Part shown: one piece after another, positions 11,471 through 22,929 of the stretch
Layout: each line of letters begins with the position of its first letter
How positions within the stretch are numbered: position 1 is the stretch's first letter
Source: Platycnemis pennipes
Taxonomy: Eukaryota; Arthropoda; Insecta; Odonata; Platycnemididae
Assembly: GCA_933228895.1 (NCBI GenBank)
Contig: OW121849.1
Location: 44,424,354-44,488,353 of the forward strand
Direction: 5' to 3'
Length of the DNA stretch: 64,000 bases
Position numbers and translations under genes: made by a program
Notes under the pieces: generated by a model
Told to the model about the DNA's origin: nothing
Seen by the model: only the letters and a program-made list of their open reading frames with translations
The model's database searches: none

Positions 11471-12400
11471 GCAGGGTCTCGGATGTTAAGGAAAAAGGAG
11501 ACCCCTTGTTTCGTGGAGGGATTGAAAGTGTTGAAAGAGCGTGGGTGGGACGTGTTGGCGTGGGCGATCATTGTAGTTAGTGGATTGGGAGGCAGGGGTT
11601 GGACACATTTTCTTTCACCGAAAACCTTGCATCACACTCTCCTTTGTTTTCCCAAACCTCTCTCCAACACTCTTGCCCTTTAATTTATTAGCGTGCGCCA
11701 CAAAATGGTTCAGCTCGGTACACACTCTTTCCTCAACACCGCCTCGTTAACTCCAGAATCGAGCCCCCCCGGTCATTTTATTTCAACCCCCTCCTATTTT
11801 CATTCTTCCCACATTCAGCTCTACGACTCGTGTCTTGCCCAGTGCCGCCTTATCCATTTCCCTATTCTTACAGGGAACTTCTCGTGACTCTTCCACCCAG
11901 CCGCCTTCCAGTTTTGTCCATTACTCCTCTGAAGATACATCTCTCTCCCTCCCTTTGTCTCACACTGCACCTTTCGTCGTTCTCATTCTGCTCGACTTCA
12001 TTGTGAGCACCCCTTATCCTTTCCCGGTCGTGTTGTTTGGTCCTAAATGCTCCAGTCTGGAAGGCACCAATTCCTCTCTTTAATATCCCTGGACGCGTTC
12101 TTCGTCCCCTCACAACAATATTCTAGACGGAAGGCTATCCTTAAATTCACTCCTTTCCCCCCTCTTTCCTTTTGTGTAGCACCTCTCAATTTTCCCTCTT
12201 CCTCTCTCTCACATCTTATTCTCAGATCTTTTCTTATCTCGTCCCTTTCACTCTTTTTTTACGCGAGCGAGTTTCCCTTTCGTTTTCTGCTTTCTATTAC
12301 GTTTCACCTCTTTTGCTCAATTTATTTCGGCGAATAGGAAAACGATTGTCTCTTGACCTTTCGAGTGGTAAGTTGTCTTTATTTTCCAGAAATTAAATTT
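11470..12400. other. Pyrimidine-rich (+ strand) block
   Basis: From about 11620 to 12330 the + strand is strongly biased to C and T, with CTCTCTCCCTCCC-type runs. Five overlapping short ORFs, rich in Ser, Pro, Leu and Phe, arise from this composition and are not convincing genes. Confidence 0.5.
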
Positions 12401-13149
12401 TTCAAAATGGAAATTGGCACTTTTCATCTCAAGGTAATATATCCACGAGCCGTGCGTCACTGTTTGGAGGAAGGAGAGCGAGGTTTCAAATAGCCATTAA
12501 AACACAAAATCAGTTATTTTGCGCTATCGCTCCTTAAATTACATGGGTTTGAGTATTCTCAGAAAGATCAAAATGAGTTTTCGTGCCACGATTAGATTTC
12601 AGTCACTTACTATGAGGAAAAACTTTATCGTAGAGTAGAAAATGATCGCCGAAAGGCACAAAAAATAAATAATTAGGTTTGCGATTGAACAAAAGTAAAT
12701 TTTCCTTGTCAGTTTTAAATTTCTTTCATTATATTTCCTTTTCTTTATTTTTATGGAAAAGCAATTAAGCCAATTGCTTTTAATGGCTTATTATTTAGAG
12801 CTAGATAAAGGTTTTAAGTTTACTGTCACGTGATACTTTAATTTCATGATTAGCAACGCAATTTAAAGTGGTCACCTCATACACAATAGCTCAAAGGCGA
12901 GAGAATTGCATTCCTATATTCACTTATTGCTTACTATCCTTAAATATCATTATTCTTTACTCTCCATTATAAAAACGTTTGTTGGATTCATGTCACACCT
13001 TTCTTTGTGGCTTTTAATTACGTTTAATGTAAACATTTAATGACTGATTAAAATTTACTACTCCAAAAGAGTTCACGGTGATCTACTAGTAACTAATCAT
13101 GTCAGAGGTAAATTTGTAAACTTTTGAAGGAGTATAGAAATAGGCCTTT

Positions 13150-13580
13150 TCTTAATCATGTCAAGTTGGGGTTATAGATTGAAGGTGAGATCGATCGCTA
13201 TCTCATTTATTTTCCCCTTTTGTTTAAGGCTTGATTTTCAGATGTCAAGCTGCACCAAAACCTCAATACCTCTATATCTCAGCCATTTTCAGTTATCAGT
13301 TAAGCATATCTCATGCTCTTCCACTCACCTTTCCACGTAGGTATGCCTCTTCTCCGAAAAAAAACCTTCCGTCTGGGGCCCATCGCCATCCCATTTCACT
13401 CTCCAGTTTTTCATTCGCTGCATTTCCTCCATCCAATTCCGCCCGGTGACGATGTTGCCATTTTGGCACTTTTGCCTCTTTTTTGGGACTGCTCCTCTGT
13501 TCCCTTGGCAATCCCCGTTTCACCTTGCGAATCCGATCTTTTTTTGCTGTGGTTTCTGATGATACCTTCGTTGTATTAAC
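13150..13580. other. Second pyrimidine-rich block
   Basis: It is C/T-rich on the + strand with overlapping ORFs of 60-88 codons in several frames. A long pyrimidine run ending TTCCACGTAG before 13341 looks like a splice acceptor, but the downstream reading frame has no recognisable product. Confidence 0.4.
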
Positions 13581-13968
13581 TTAGAAAAGTTTGCATTTTT
13601 ATTTGTTGTGGTTTTGGTATGCTTATCGTCGGTTTTACGTGATTTGATATGAAAAAGTACAACTTGAGCTTCCCATAGTTTAGTAATGGTCGAAGGTAAA
13701 TAGTGAAGGCTACATCAGTACAAAATACTGTCAATAACGTAATTTAATCGTACCATCTACAGTCAGAATCATATCTAGTCAATTTTCATTTCCCTACGCA
13801 CCCCTTCTTTCTTGGTAATATCATTCTTATTGGTATTTAATTAGAGTTATCGCCATCCATCGCAACCCAGGGTTCAATGAAAGAATCACTTTTTTTGTCT
13901 ATATTGCCTCACTTTTTCCAAAATATAGGAATTTAGTAGGGTGCAATGTTATTTTTTCATCGTCGTAG

Positions 13969-14415
13969 CAGGCACGTATCCAGAAATTTGCTTCGTGGGA
14001 CTAAGTCTAGTGTAGCGTAACTTTAAACAAATCAGCCTTGCCTGTTTGGTGTTGACATGTTACAAATCTTTTCCCTTAATTTTCAGTGCCTGGTATTTAC
14101 TTTCACTGTGGCCATTCATATCTCTTCTCACTAGTAAATTTCGCTACATATCTTGTTATGAAGCAGTTAATTTGACCGGCCCCAGTGCAGAAGTCCAATT
14201 CATACATTAATATCAGATCAAAAAGAACAATTATTAACCACAGATTAAACTAGTGATCACGATTCAAGACACTTAGCACTTGAATTATACGCAGTGTAAT
14301 CCGGGTTATCATGCTTAGTGAAAAATAGAACAACAAAATTGTTGGGAAAATATTTCGGAGGGGGCTGAAGACCCAGAAGCCCCTCCCCCTCCCCCCCCCC
14401 CCCCACACCTGCCTG
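13969..14415. mobile_element. Probable old hAT-type non-autonomous element
   Basis: The left end CAGGCACGT (13969-13977) and right end ACCTGCCTG (14407-14415) are inverted repeats with one mismatch in nine. The flanking 8-mers cgtcgtag (13961-13968) and catcggag (14416-14423) agree at six of eight positions, compatible with a decayed 8-bp hAT target duplication. A C-run of about 17 bases lies near the right end (14388-14404). No transposase is present. The short inverted repeats make this less certain than the element at 16011. Confidence 0.45.
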
Positions 14416-14516
14416 CATCGGAGAAAATCAAGGAAAATGGTACATAAGTTCAAGGCACATTTGTCAGAGTCCTGGTCCCTACTTGAGCGTCGTACGGAAA
14501 GCAGCTTCAAGTTCCA

Positions 14517-14700
14517 CACTCTGTCCGTCGAACGGGTCCGTTAAGCCGTTGACCTTAAGGCACTCTTCGTTAAGACTAGCCAATTGACGATAATGGAGTT
14601 CTCTCCATCCCAGTCTTCCTTATCCGTGCCCAAAATGTTTACCTTATCCCCAAATCCCTTTTATCCTCTATAAGAGTTTTCCCTACGGCTGGACCTATCC
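14517..14700 (+). repeat. Dispersed repeat, copy B (degraded)
   Basis: TCCGTCGAACGGGTCCGTTAAGCC followed by a GGCACTCTTCGTTAAGACTAGCC-like stretch aligns by eye with copy C at 21095-21190 (TCCGTCGGATGGTTTGTTAAGCC...), and so with the family whose best copies are at 5876 and 59175. Confidence 0.45.
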
Positions 14701-14737
14701 AACTTGCCGGGCCTTAAAGTCTACTGTTAACGTCTAT

Positions 14738-15015
14738 GGTACTAAATGAATAATAAGCTCCTCACCGTTAACTTGTGCGTGGATAAAATCCACCACTTAC
14801 TAATTGTTCTACGCATGTCAGAAAAACCAAAAAAACAAATTTCTTTGGTACTTCATTTTTTTCTGAGGGTGGAAAATATTCCACCCTCAGAAAAAAATGA
14901 AGTACCAAAGAAATTTGTTTTTTTGGTTTTTCTGACATGCGTAGAACAATTAGTAAGTGGTGGATTTTATCCACGCACAAGTTAACGGTGAGGAGCTTAT
15001 TATTCATTTAGTACC
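14738..15015. repeat. 278-bp almost perfect palindrome, MITE-like
   Basis: The sequence 14738-15015 is its own reverse complement with no spacer and a single mismatched pair at the centre (14875/14878). The same 79-codon ORF is therefore read on both strands (14746-14985 and 14768-15007), and it is a by-product rather than a gene. The ends read GGTACTAAATGAAT...ATTCATTTAGTACC. If the TA at 14740-14741 and 15012-15013 is a target duplication, the terminal repeats would begin CTAAATGA, consistent with a Tc1/mariner-like palindromic MITE. That class assignment is inference. The near identity of the arms implies recent origin or arm-to-arm correction. Confidence 0.9.
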
Positions 15016-15160
15016 GGCTAAAGTTTGGGACACCTGCTCTGGGGCATGAACGTAAAATCCCGGTCCCAATTAGCAATAACTGAATCTTAGTATAATCTTA
15101 ATGATATAATTTTATACTCTTTCCGTGCCTTGTATCTTTGCTTAACCATTTTAAAATTCG

Positions 15161-15289
15161 AAATTGCGGTCAGTGTTTTCCAAAAGCAATGAGTAAAATT
15201 TCATTCTATCGGGATAAGAATCTGTAAATTGCGGTCAGTGTTTTTCAAAAGCAATGAGTAAAATTTCATTCTATCGAGATAAGAATCTG
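15161..15289. repeat. Tandem duplication, two 65-bp units
   Basis: AAATTGCGGTCAGTGTTTT begins at 15161 and again at 15226. The two units differ at only a couple of positions, so the duplication is recent. Confidence 0.9.
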
Positions 15290-16010
15290 AAGAATCTGTC
15301 CTTTAACAACATTATTCTCTAACATAATCGTTTAACAAGGTCTTTAATAAAAGTCATTCTTTCACATTCTCGCATGCATGTTGGAATTTCACCTCAAAAT
15401 TCAAAAGAACTTCCTTCTCAGATCCAGGTTGCCAGTAAAAATTCACTATCGCACGCTCAGGATAAATTTTTAAGATACCAATCTGAAACTGTTTGAATTT
15501 TAGGATCTCGAGACCATGACCATTTACGGGGTTAAATACATTTCTATATACTTACATAAAGGAGTTAGACCTGATTTAAAGTTTAATCCCCTATGACTGA
15601 CTGTCCCCTGAATCCCCTGTCCCTGACTTAAAGTTTAATTCCTGGTGATTAGTATGCGGAACCTTTTAACTTAGAATAACAAATAATTTGCTGGAAACCC
15701 TGTCTTGAGGCTCGCCCTCATCCACTTTTTTATCCCCCTTACGGTTATATTTAAACACTTGATTTAAACATAATATGTTGCACTTTCTAAGGAAAAACAA
15801 AAGCAATCGCATAATGCGTACCGAGAAATTGCATGAAAAAATGTAAAAAATCTTTCATCGCGTGACCACTCATTCAGAATATTGAACAGACGTTTGTAGA
15901 AAAATCTGGACAGCATTTTTTTTGCCATTTTTACCTCCAAAAGTTCCCTCCCTCCTACCTGTAACCATTGGTCTTCCTCATGAGTAGATATGTTAGGCAT
16001 ACAGAGCCTC

Positions 16011-16274
16011 CAGCGGCGTCGGAAGTGGGGGGTAGGGGGGGCATTCGGCCCCCAGAATCTGCCCCGGGCCCTTGAGAAATGAGTCTTCATTAATAAAAAT
16101 TAAATTTTACTTGTTTCCAGCTTGCCTTTACCCTTCTGACGCATATTCTACCACCTTCATATACACATTTAGCAGAATTCTAGACTCTACCCCCTCCCAT
16201 GCGGGTCGTTTTCATAAGAGCCGGGCCCTTTTCAAAGTTTGTCCCTCCCAGCGAAAACAGTTCCGACGCCCCTG
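16011..16274. mobile_element. 264-bp hAT-type MITE
   Basis: The left end CAGCGGCGTCGGAA (16011-16024) and the right end TTCCGACGCCCCTG (16261-16274) are inverted repeats with one mismatch in 14. They are flanked by agagcctc (16003-16010) and agagcccc (16275-16282), an 8-bp target duplication with one difference. CAG-starting ends and 8-bp duplications fit hAT transposons. There is no coding capacity; a G-run sits just inside the left end and CCCCCTCCC near the right. ORFs overlapping it are incidental. Confidence 0.8.
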
Positions 16275-16289
16275 AGAGCCCCTCAATAG

Positions 16290-17620
16290 CCAAAGCATGT
16301 CCTCCCCAACTGTCAGCCTCAATTCATTTCACTGTCTCCCTAGTAATATAAGATTCTCCTTTTGCTCACTTTCCACATGTACCTTCTGCCCTATTTGATT
16401 TGCAGTCTTCTGTTGACTCCCCATTTCCGGAAAACTTACAATATAAACCAACGGCTTTCGAACCACCGGTTTGAAAAGCTCCCGCCTCGAAAGAGATATT
16501 GCTAGTGCCATTTAGCTGATCTATTTCTATTTTTGGGGAGGAATATTATTTCTAATAATTGTTGCGAGTCTTAGTACACTTTCTAGGTAAATTTTTATGT
16601 AGTTCAATATTTATATGAAGTTCGGCTTCGAAGATTAAGGTGATATTATTATTACTGAAACATATTTACTTTTAACAGCAGTCAAATGTTTCCATTTCAT
16701 TAATCTGGAAGGATTTTCCGGTTTTCAAATCAAGGGTTTCATTAAGAATGTTTGTACGTCACAGTTGTAATCCGACATTGATATATCGATGCTTCTGTGC
16801 GAACATCACCCTCCTGCCCTTCTTTTTGACCTTCCTCTCATCCTATTCCATCCAATCTAGCACACACGACTCACTTACTCCCCTTAAAATCCCCAGAGGA
16901 CCCATAGAAACCGCGCTGATCTCCTAAGTGCCCCCTTTAGCGGACCAAGAGTCAAGAATTCCCCTGCTGCGGTGAAAGTATCTCCGCGAGGATTAACCCC
17001 GAAAATGTTCCATTTCCACCCCTCGGAGGTTAAGGCGACAATTGAGTTGTGGCCTCGTGAGAACCCAAAGGGGACATTGGTTAGTATTATTGTATAGGAC
17101 CCTGGCAACTGCCTTCTCTGGACTGTTGGTAAAGGATAAAGTGCCCTTCTCCGACTAGGGAAATATTTTCCATGCCTTTTTTTTGCTGGGGCCATTCGTA
17201 TTTGGGATTTGGGTCGTATGTGAATGGTATTGAATTAAATCCGGTCGTGTCATTCTGTTTCCCTCATTCCCTGAGTTTGCACTGTCGGTTTATTTACTTT
17301 GGGCTTGGAGCTGAATTGTCTAAATGGGTCACTGGAGACAGGAGCGTCGTCCATCAATTTTACCTCTTGGGGTATTTTGATCGGGGATTTCCATCGTAGT
17401 GATTGCTTCTCTATGACTTAGCAAATATCGAAATAATGGAGATATTTTCAGTTATGTTAGTGCACAAAAATTAAATATTAAGATCATTAGAATAAATAGT
17501 TGTTATAATAAGTAAATATAATAGTGTTAACAATATTATAGTTATTAGAAAATAAAAAAATTATGTATTAGGATACATATACTTACCTACTATTTTCTAA
17601 TTATTATTGTAAGTTAGATC
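16290..17620. other. No recognisable gene
   Basis: Mixed-composition DNA; ORFs at 16884-17195 (-) and 17172-17399 (+) have no recognisable domain. 17430-17620 is very AT-rich. Confidence 0.4.
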
Positions 17621-17624
17621 TGGT

Positions 17625-17636
17625 GCTTTCCCGGCG
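17625..17636 (+). repeat. Short match to the start of the palindromic Penelope-like insertion
   Basis: GCTTTCCCGGCG here is identical to 60351-60362, near the left end of the palindromic insertion at 60337-60557. It may mark a tiny scrap of the same family; a 12-base match alone is weak evidence. Confidence 0.3.
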
Positions 17637-17639
17637 CAA

Positions 17640-20520
17640 AAGTTTTGCAGATTACATACTGTATATGTTTATAGTAAGGACTTAAATATAAAAATAGTTG
17701 TTGGGTGTTTTTCCTACCACCCAGTGCTTTACAATCTACCTTCTCTTTGCGGTGAGATGAGTTCGTTCCTGGCGTATTTTTTCATTATTTAATTTACACG
17801 CCTTTAATTGTCAAGGTTATGGGAAAACAATTGGAACTTCAGGATTTTATAGAAAAAGAACGAAGAAGTGGTCTTCTCATGAAACCATCAAAAACAGCAG
17901 TAATAGATTATTGATACTTTTACTATTCTCACGGTCAGGATTGAGTTTTATTTTTAGGGCGACTTACACAATACGTATTAAGATGGCTAGAAAAGGTTTT
18001 CTACCAAATAATTACAAGTTTCCTTCGCTGGTTGATTTGCGTTAACTTTGTTCGAGCAATAACACTCCAAAGACCTTATCAAATATTTTCATAGCATTTG
18101 ATGTGATATTCGAATGGAGAACTATTAGTTTCAATAATTTCGAAATAACACTGGAAATAAATGCCACAACTGCCGCTTTTTACTACTTTTACTAACAATC
18201 GTAGCAATAATAGCAACCATTCACGAATTCAAAGGTGACATTAAACACTAAACTTTCGTCTGTAGATCAGGATAGGGGATTTCTCTCTGAGGATAACTTG
18301 CTATCCTCCATATTACTGGGTGAGATGTGAAGGTTTTTGGTGGCTTGTTCGCAACCTTTAATCTGTTAAAAGGTAAGTTTGGAAGCTTCTGTGGCCAAAA
18401 TTGGTTCACTCATTACATTTTTAGATCGTACTAGCAGTCTGCGTTACAAAATAGGCTTCGAATTTGTCACCCAAACCTGAAAAGCGGTACCCACTGAACG
18501 TTTTTCTTTTTTTATTGTCCCAAGTTTAGTTTTATATTATATATATCTCAGATATTACCACCAAGACGTGCCTTTTTATTCTTTTAGATCAACTTTCATT
18601 AATGCTAGCACCTTTTATTCTGCTATATTTCTATGCTTTTTTCCGCTGAAGTATTTGTTCAGGCTTTAATTATTTTCCGTTGTTTTTATCCATATTTCTT
18701 ATTTAACCTCCCTTGAGTCTCTATTTTTATATGTTTAAACTTCGAATAAAATTTTCTCTCTTCTAACTTCATATGAAACCTAGTGGAGTAGTTTCCTTAG
18801 GAAAGCGTAGCATTCATTCGAAGAAAATTACCAAGGTTCTTCCATTTATTGTCGTAATGAGGACATTCGATAAGTTTTAAAAGCCACAAGAAAGTCTTGT
18901 GGTGAATCCACTTTTGAGAACTTGTGGATGCATCAGCGTGCATTAGCATAATTTCGACATGATGCTTTCATTTCACGCTGGGTGCATTTATGGGGGTTCC
19001 CAGCGCCAAAACATAAATTTCATACCGCTGGATCGTAACTGGGTCGGCTGTGGAACGCGGTGGATGAATCCTCGACAAGTGTTACCCCAACGTGTTGCTG
19101 CTCTCGTGACTTGTTAAGTCACCGCCGTACTCAAGGCGGTGGTGGGAGAAACTTTGTGCGCGTTGTCGGAAACCAAGTCGACGAAATATAATCTCTTTGG
19201 AGGAGGATCAAAATTCCATAAAAGGGACTCAACATTTTTCCCCCTCGAATTTTTCTTTAAATTTGAGTAACCATCCTCAAAGACCCAGCAGTGAGTTATA
19301 TAATTTTAACACCATAATTAAAACTTGGTATTTTTTAATGGAAATAAAAGAAAGGCTGAGAAATGAAAGACTCCGAAGCCACTTAAACTTCAGAGGCATA
19401 ATAATACTGATAATGTACCTTTAAATGATGTAAGTAATGGAATGGACAGACTCTGTACGAGTTGAATGCATTTGTGTACTGAGGGCAATTTATGGGAGTG
19501 TAAATGGTATGGGGAGAGTCAGTTTGTATGCTTGAAAATATGTATACATGTTTGTTTGTCAGCATGTTTTTTGCATGGTTAACGTTGATGTTTTTTACGT
19601 ATCTACTTGATTATTATTTGGATATATTTGTGTATATCAACGCTTTCATTATTATTATTATCCCGTAGAAAATCTAAGAGATGCGTTTTCATTGCTAAGG
19701 ATTTATGGGGAGGGGGGTAGAAGGTTGAGTGAAGGATGAGGGAGAGGAGATATGTGGGGAATGTGACCTGGGATCTTCTCTGAAACGGTGGCCCCGAAAA
19801 AAGAATAATCCATCTCTCGCACATCTCCTTCTGTCTGTCGGACCCGAGGGTGGAGAGTGGGTAAAAAGCACTCAAACGGGACGAATAAGATCAAGCCTAG
19901 TGTTATGGTAACTACTCAGGAAGAGGATATCAGATCAGCGACGCAAAACTTGGGTTCGGGGAAGGGTTTAGTGGGACATTGCGGCGAGTGAGGTGGGACG
20001 GGATACATGGAGGGTGTTATTGCGTAAAATCGTCGGACAAATTTCGGTCACAAATGAGCCACAAGGGAGAAGGAACGAGGGTTAAATTGACTGTTTTATG
20101 GGCCTTCCTTCCCATTTGATATTTTTGTGTCCCCTGCAGAGAATTAACAAAAGCTTTAATGTGTTCAGTATTGCGCCATTAACGTTTATTCTCTCATTTC
20201 AAGTTATCACCTTTCATGAGGATACCCATGAGAATCGGTAGTTAACGAATGGATGCGCTTTAGTAGTAAATGTGAATATAATTATTCCCTCTCGAGAAGG
20301 GCACTGAATGGACTTGGTTATTGAAAGCTTATTCGAATTATTGAGTTTTGGTGTTTCATCATTAAAATTCCGCAACGATAGGGTTCTTCGTAGAAAATCA
20401 ATTTTTTTGTAGACTGCCTTTTATTATCGTGTAATATTGATTTTGATTATTCGGTAAAAATCTTCGTTTGAGATCAAAAATATTCTACCAGTTTGTTAGA
20501 ATAATGTTTCAAATCTATTT
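17640..20520. other. No recognisable gene
   Basis: AT-rich DNA with a purine-rich stretch around 19680-20060. A short hairpin CACCGCC...GGCGGTG sits at 19120-19141. ORFs of 60-90 codons are not recognisable. Confidence 0.45.
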
Positions 20521-20585
20521 CCATTTGATATAAATATGAAATCCGTAGATTCTGGCGATATTGCGTGGTATTCGAACATATCAGA

Positions 20586-20656
20586 AAGAAGACAAAATTT
20601 GCAATTTACCACATAAAATGTGGTTTTATGTGGTAAATTGCAAATTTTGTCTTCTT
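20586..20656. repeat. Perfect 33-bp hairpin
   Basis: 20586-20618 is the exact reverse complement of 20624-20656, with a 5-base loop (TGTGG). The 13-mer TTGATATAAATAT flanks the region as direct repeats at 20525-20537 and 20658-20670, one directly beside the right arm. It may be a small foldback element or the product of a template-switch event. Confidence 0.9.
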
Positions 20657-20980
20657 CTTGATATAAATATATTTTAGCTTGTCATTGCATACTCTTTGAT
20701 TGCATATTTTTAAGTTTTTTAGTGGAACAGTGATGAGGTTTGTTTCCCATTCAATCTGATAATCTCTCCTAATTTTCATAAAGTCGCTATGTTCATTCGC
20801 GGCCTTACAAATGATCTCAGTTCAGTGGTACTTTTGATACACTGATAGCAAACCAGTGATTTTAGCGTTTAACTAGCTCTCAGTGAGATTTCTAAGATAA
20901 TAGTAGAGGGTAAAATAGACCTCTGTTTATTGCATGTTACAGTGAAGAACACTGATCATTTGATCGGCAGCGGAAAAGTA

Positions 20981-21018
20981 ATAAAAATATGATAGTAATT
21001 TTGCTATCATATTTTTAT
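20981..21018. repeat. Perfect 15-bp AT-rich hairpin
   Basis: ATAAAAATATGATAG at 20981-20995 pairs exactly with 21004-21018 around an 8-base loop. It lies only about 325 bases from the larger hairpin at 20586. Confidence 0.85.
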
Positions 21019-21089
21019 AGCTATACTATATAAGACTATAAGTAAGCAAGTAAAAATAAGCTAGTTAAGTTTTCTGGAGAGCATTATAG

Positions 21090-21260
21090 TTCAGTTCTCC
21101 GTCCGTCGGATGGTTTGTTAAGCCGCGGTTCTTGGCGTGGGATCTAAGTCCTCTTAGTGCCTTTCATTAAGAACACGCTAATGCCGACGGCGAGTTCCTC
21201 TCGACTTTTCCTTCCTACTCTTCAATTACTATCCTTGTAACCTTTCCTCCCTGTCTGAAG
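21090..21260 (+). repeat. Dispersed repeat, copy C
   Basis: It has the family core in order: CCGTCGGATGG, then TTAGTGCCTTTCATTAAG (about 21156-21173), then GCTAATGCCGACGGCGAG. This aligns with copy D at 59240-59305 and copy A at 6030-6095. Confidence 0.6.
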
Positions 21261-21269
21261 CGCCATGAA

Positions 21270-22730
21270 GCACGGGTACGAGCTTAAAAACAGCAGATGA
21301 CGATCTTCCTTCTCCGCTAGTAGATCATTCTTTGTCATTGGTAATTATAAGTTTTATACATCATCGCTAACCGTCGTATCATATAATTATCATTTAATTT
21401 ATATTTCTAAATTGTTTTAGTCATCATTACTTCCTCATTTCTCTCGTGTGAAATATGGGCTACCAGTAATCACTGCCCCTGAGAACTCATAATGTGACGA
21501 CAAATAACTGGGATATTATTGAAGTTTTCCATTTACTTCTCCATTCAGGTCCATATTTTCTCCGTGATTTTACACTACAAACCGTCAACTCCTTTTTCTT
21601 TGAACGCTACTTCAATACATAAACATTTCTTTTGTCACGCTGATAGCTGCCTAATTCAATCGGTACAGCCGCAAATCCTCGATACATGAAGACAATTTTT
21701 AATTAGCCCCAAGTGAGCCCTTTTTTCTATCCTTCTTAGAGTAGATTTAATATTGAAATCCGTATGAAATCCATTATTGTCATGATGGAATTAATGCTTC
21801 TGGAAAAATGGGCTGCATACATATAAGAGAGAATCGAACTAAGAGTCAGCATGGCGTTTTTTAGCATTAGCTAAGTAGCGTGGAAACGCTTTTATTGACT
21901 GCTTGCATTGAGATTTTTCAGGGTCGGAAATAGATCGCTTCCATCAACGCAGGGTCTCGGTGGGATACACTGAGAGCAGTTTGAAAAATTTATCACTCTG
22001 GGAACCCACCCTCGCCCGCTTAGCGTGGGAGGTCGGCGGAGTGCCGATATAGGCGCGACATGCGCCCGAAATGTCTGAGAGCGCTCGAGGTGGAATAACC
22101 GATAATCAGCGTTGGTACATGGGGTGGAACGAAGGGAAAAAGAAAATTCTGTGGAACAGCTGAGTTGGAAGAGCTTAATATCCGATATGAAATGTGCAAG
22201 ATAACCATAAATCAGATAATCTCCTCAGCAGAACAACCTCTTTTCAAAGCATAATAAGCAACAAAAAGACATTGATTAATAACTCCTGCGTCTCACGAAA
22301 CACCAAATTGTGAATAGGATAGTATAATTTCTTTTTTTAGTTCATGCGGTATTTTGCTCTTACTTTTCAATGGAATTTCCGTAAACTATTTCTCTCAGCC
22401 CCTCATTGACAAAAAATCCCCTTTTCGCAATTAAGTTAAGAGAGATAGCTGAAAAAGGTTTGGATTAATAATCATCTCCGCTGAGAGAGAATGTTAGTTC
22501 ACTGATAAAGTACAATTATGTTAAGAATGAACTTTCTTTCCTCACTGTTGGTTAAGTAATTTTATTGAAGCTGAGTTGTGAGTTTCTCTCATAACTTTGG
22601 CCTTCAATGTGATGAATTTATTTTCAAGGTAGGTATATAACCCAGCTCCTCCTTGTTGCATGGTTTTTCCATGTAGGTAATATTCTCACCTGGAAAATGA
22701 AACCGCTTGAATTCAATTTGAACTTTAAGA
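21270..22730. other. No recognisable gene
   Basis: AT-rich background. A short GC-richer piece at about 22005-22095 contains an unrecognised minus-strand ORF. Confidence 0.4.
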
Positions 22731-22736
22731 CGATGT

Positions 22737-22928
22737 CGGTCCCGGTGGCGGCGTGGTTAAGTCCTCGCCTGCTAACTTCGCGGGTCGCGGGATCGAGTCC
22801 CGCCTGAGTGGGTTCTTTCACGCCTCAGGACATGGATGTGTGTGCTCGTCAGTTGTTAAATTTTTAATACCCTGATGCTATACCCCGCCACATGTGCTGT
22901 TGAATGAAGTGGAAAATAAATAAATAAG
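22737..22928 (+). mobile_element. tRNA-derived SINE
   Basis: The head is tRNA-like: an A box TGGCGGCGTGG at 22746-22756, a tRNA-like CTGCTAA anticodon-region match, and a B box GGATCGAGTCC at 22790-22800 with the usual spacing. A tRNA-unrelated body follows and ends in an A-rich (AAATA)n tail at about 22914-22928. This is the standard SINE layout: transcribed by RNA polymerase III and moved by a LINE's enzymes. No clear target-site duplication was found. It could not encode a working tRNA, because the acceptor stem and variable region do not form properly by eye. Confidence 0.8.
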
Positions 22929-22929
22929 A

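Noticed and set aside
14746..15007. Identical 79-codon ORFs on both strands
   Set aside because: They are a direct consequence of the palindrome, not a gene pair.
22737..22812. A real tRNA gene
   Set aside because: A and B boxes are present, but a SINE body and A-rich tail follow directly and the acceptor stem does not close.
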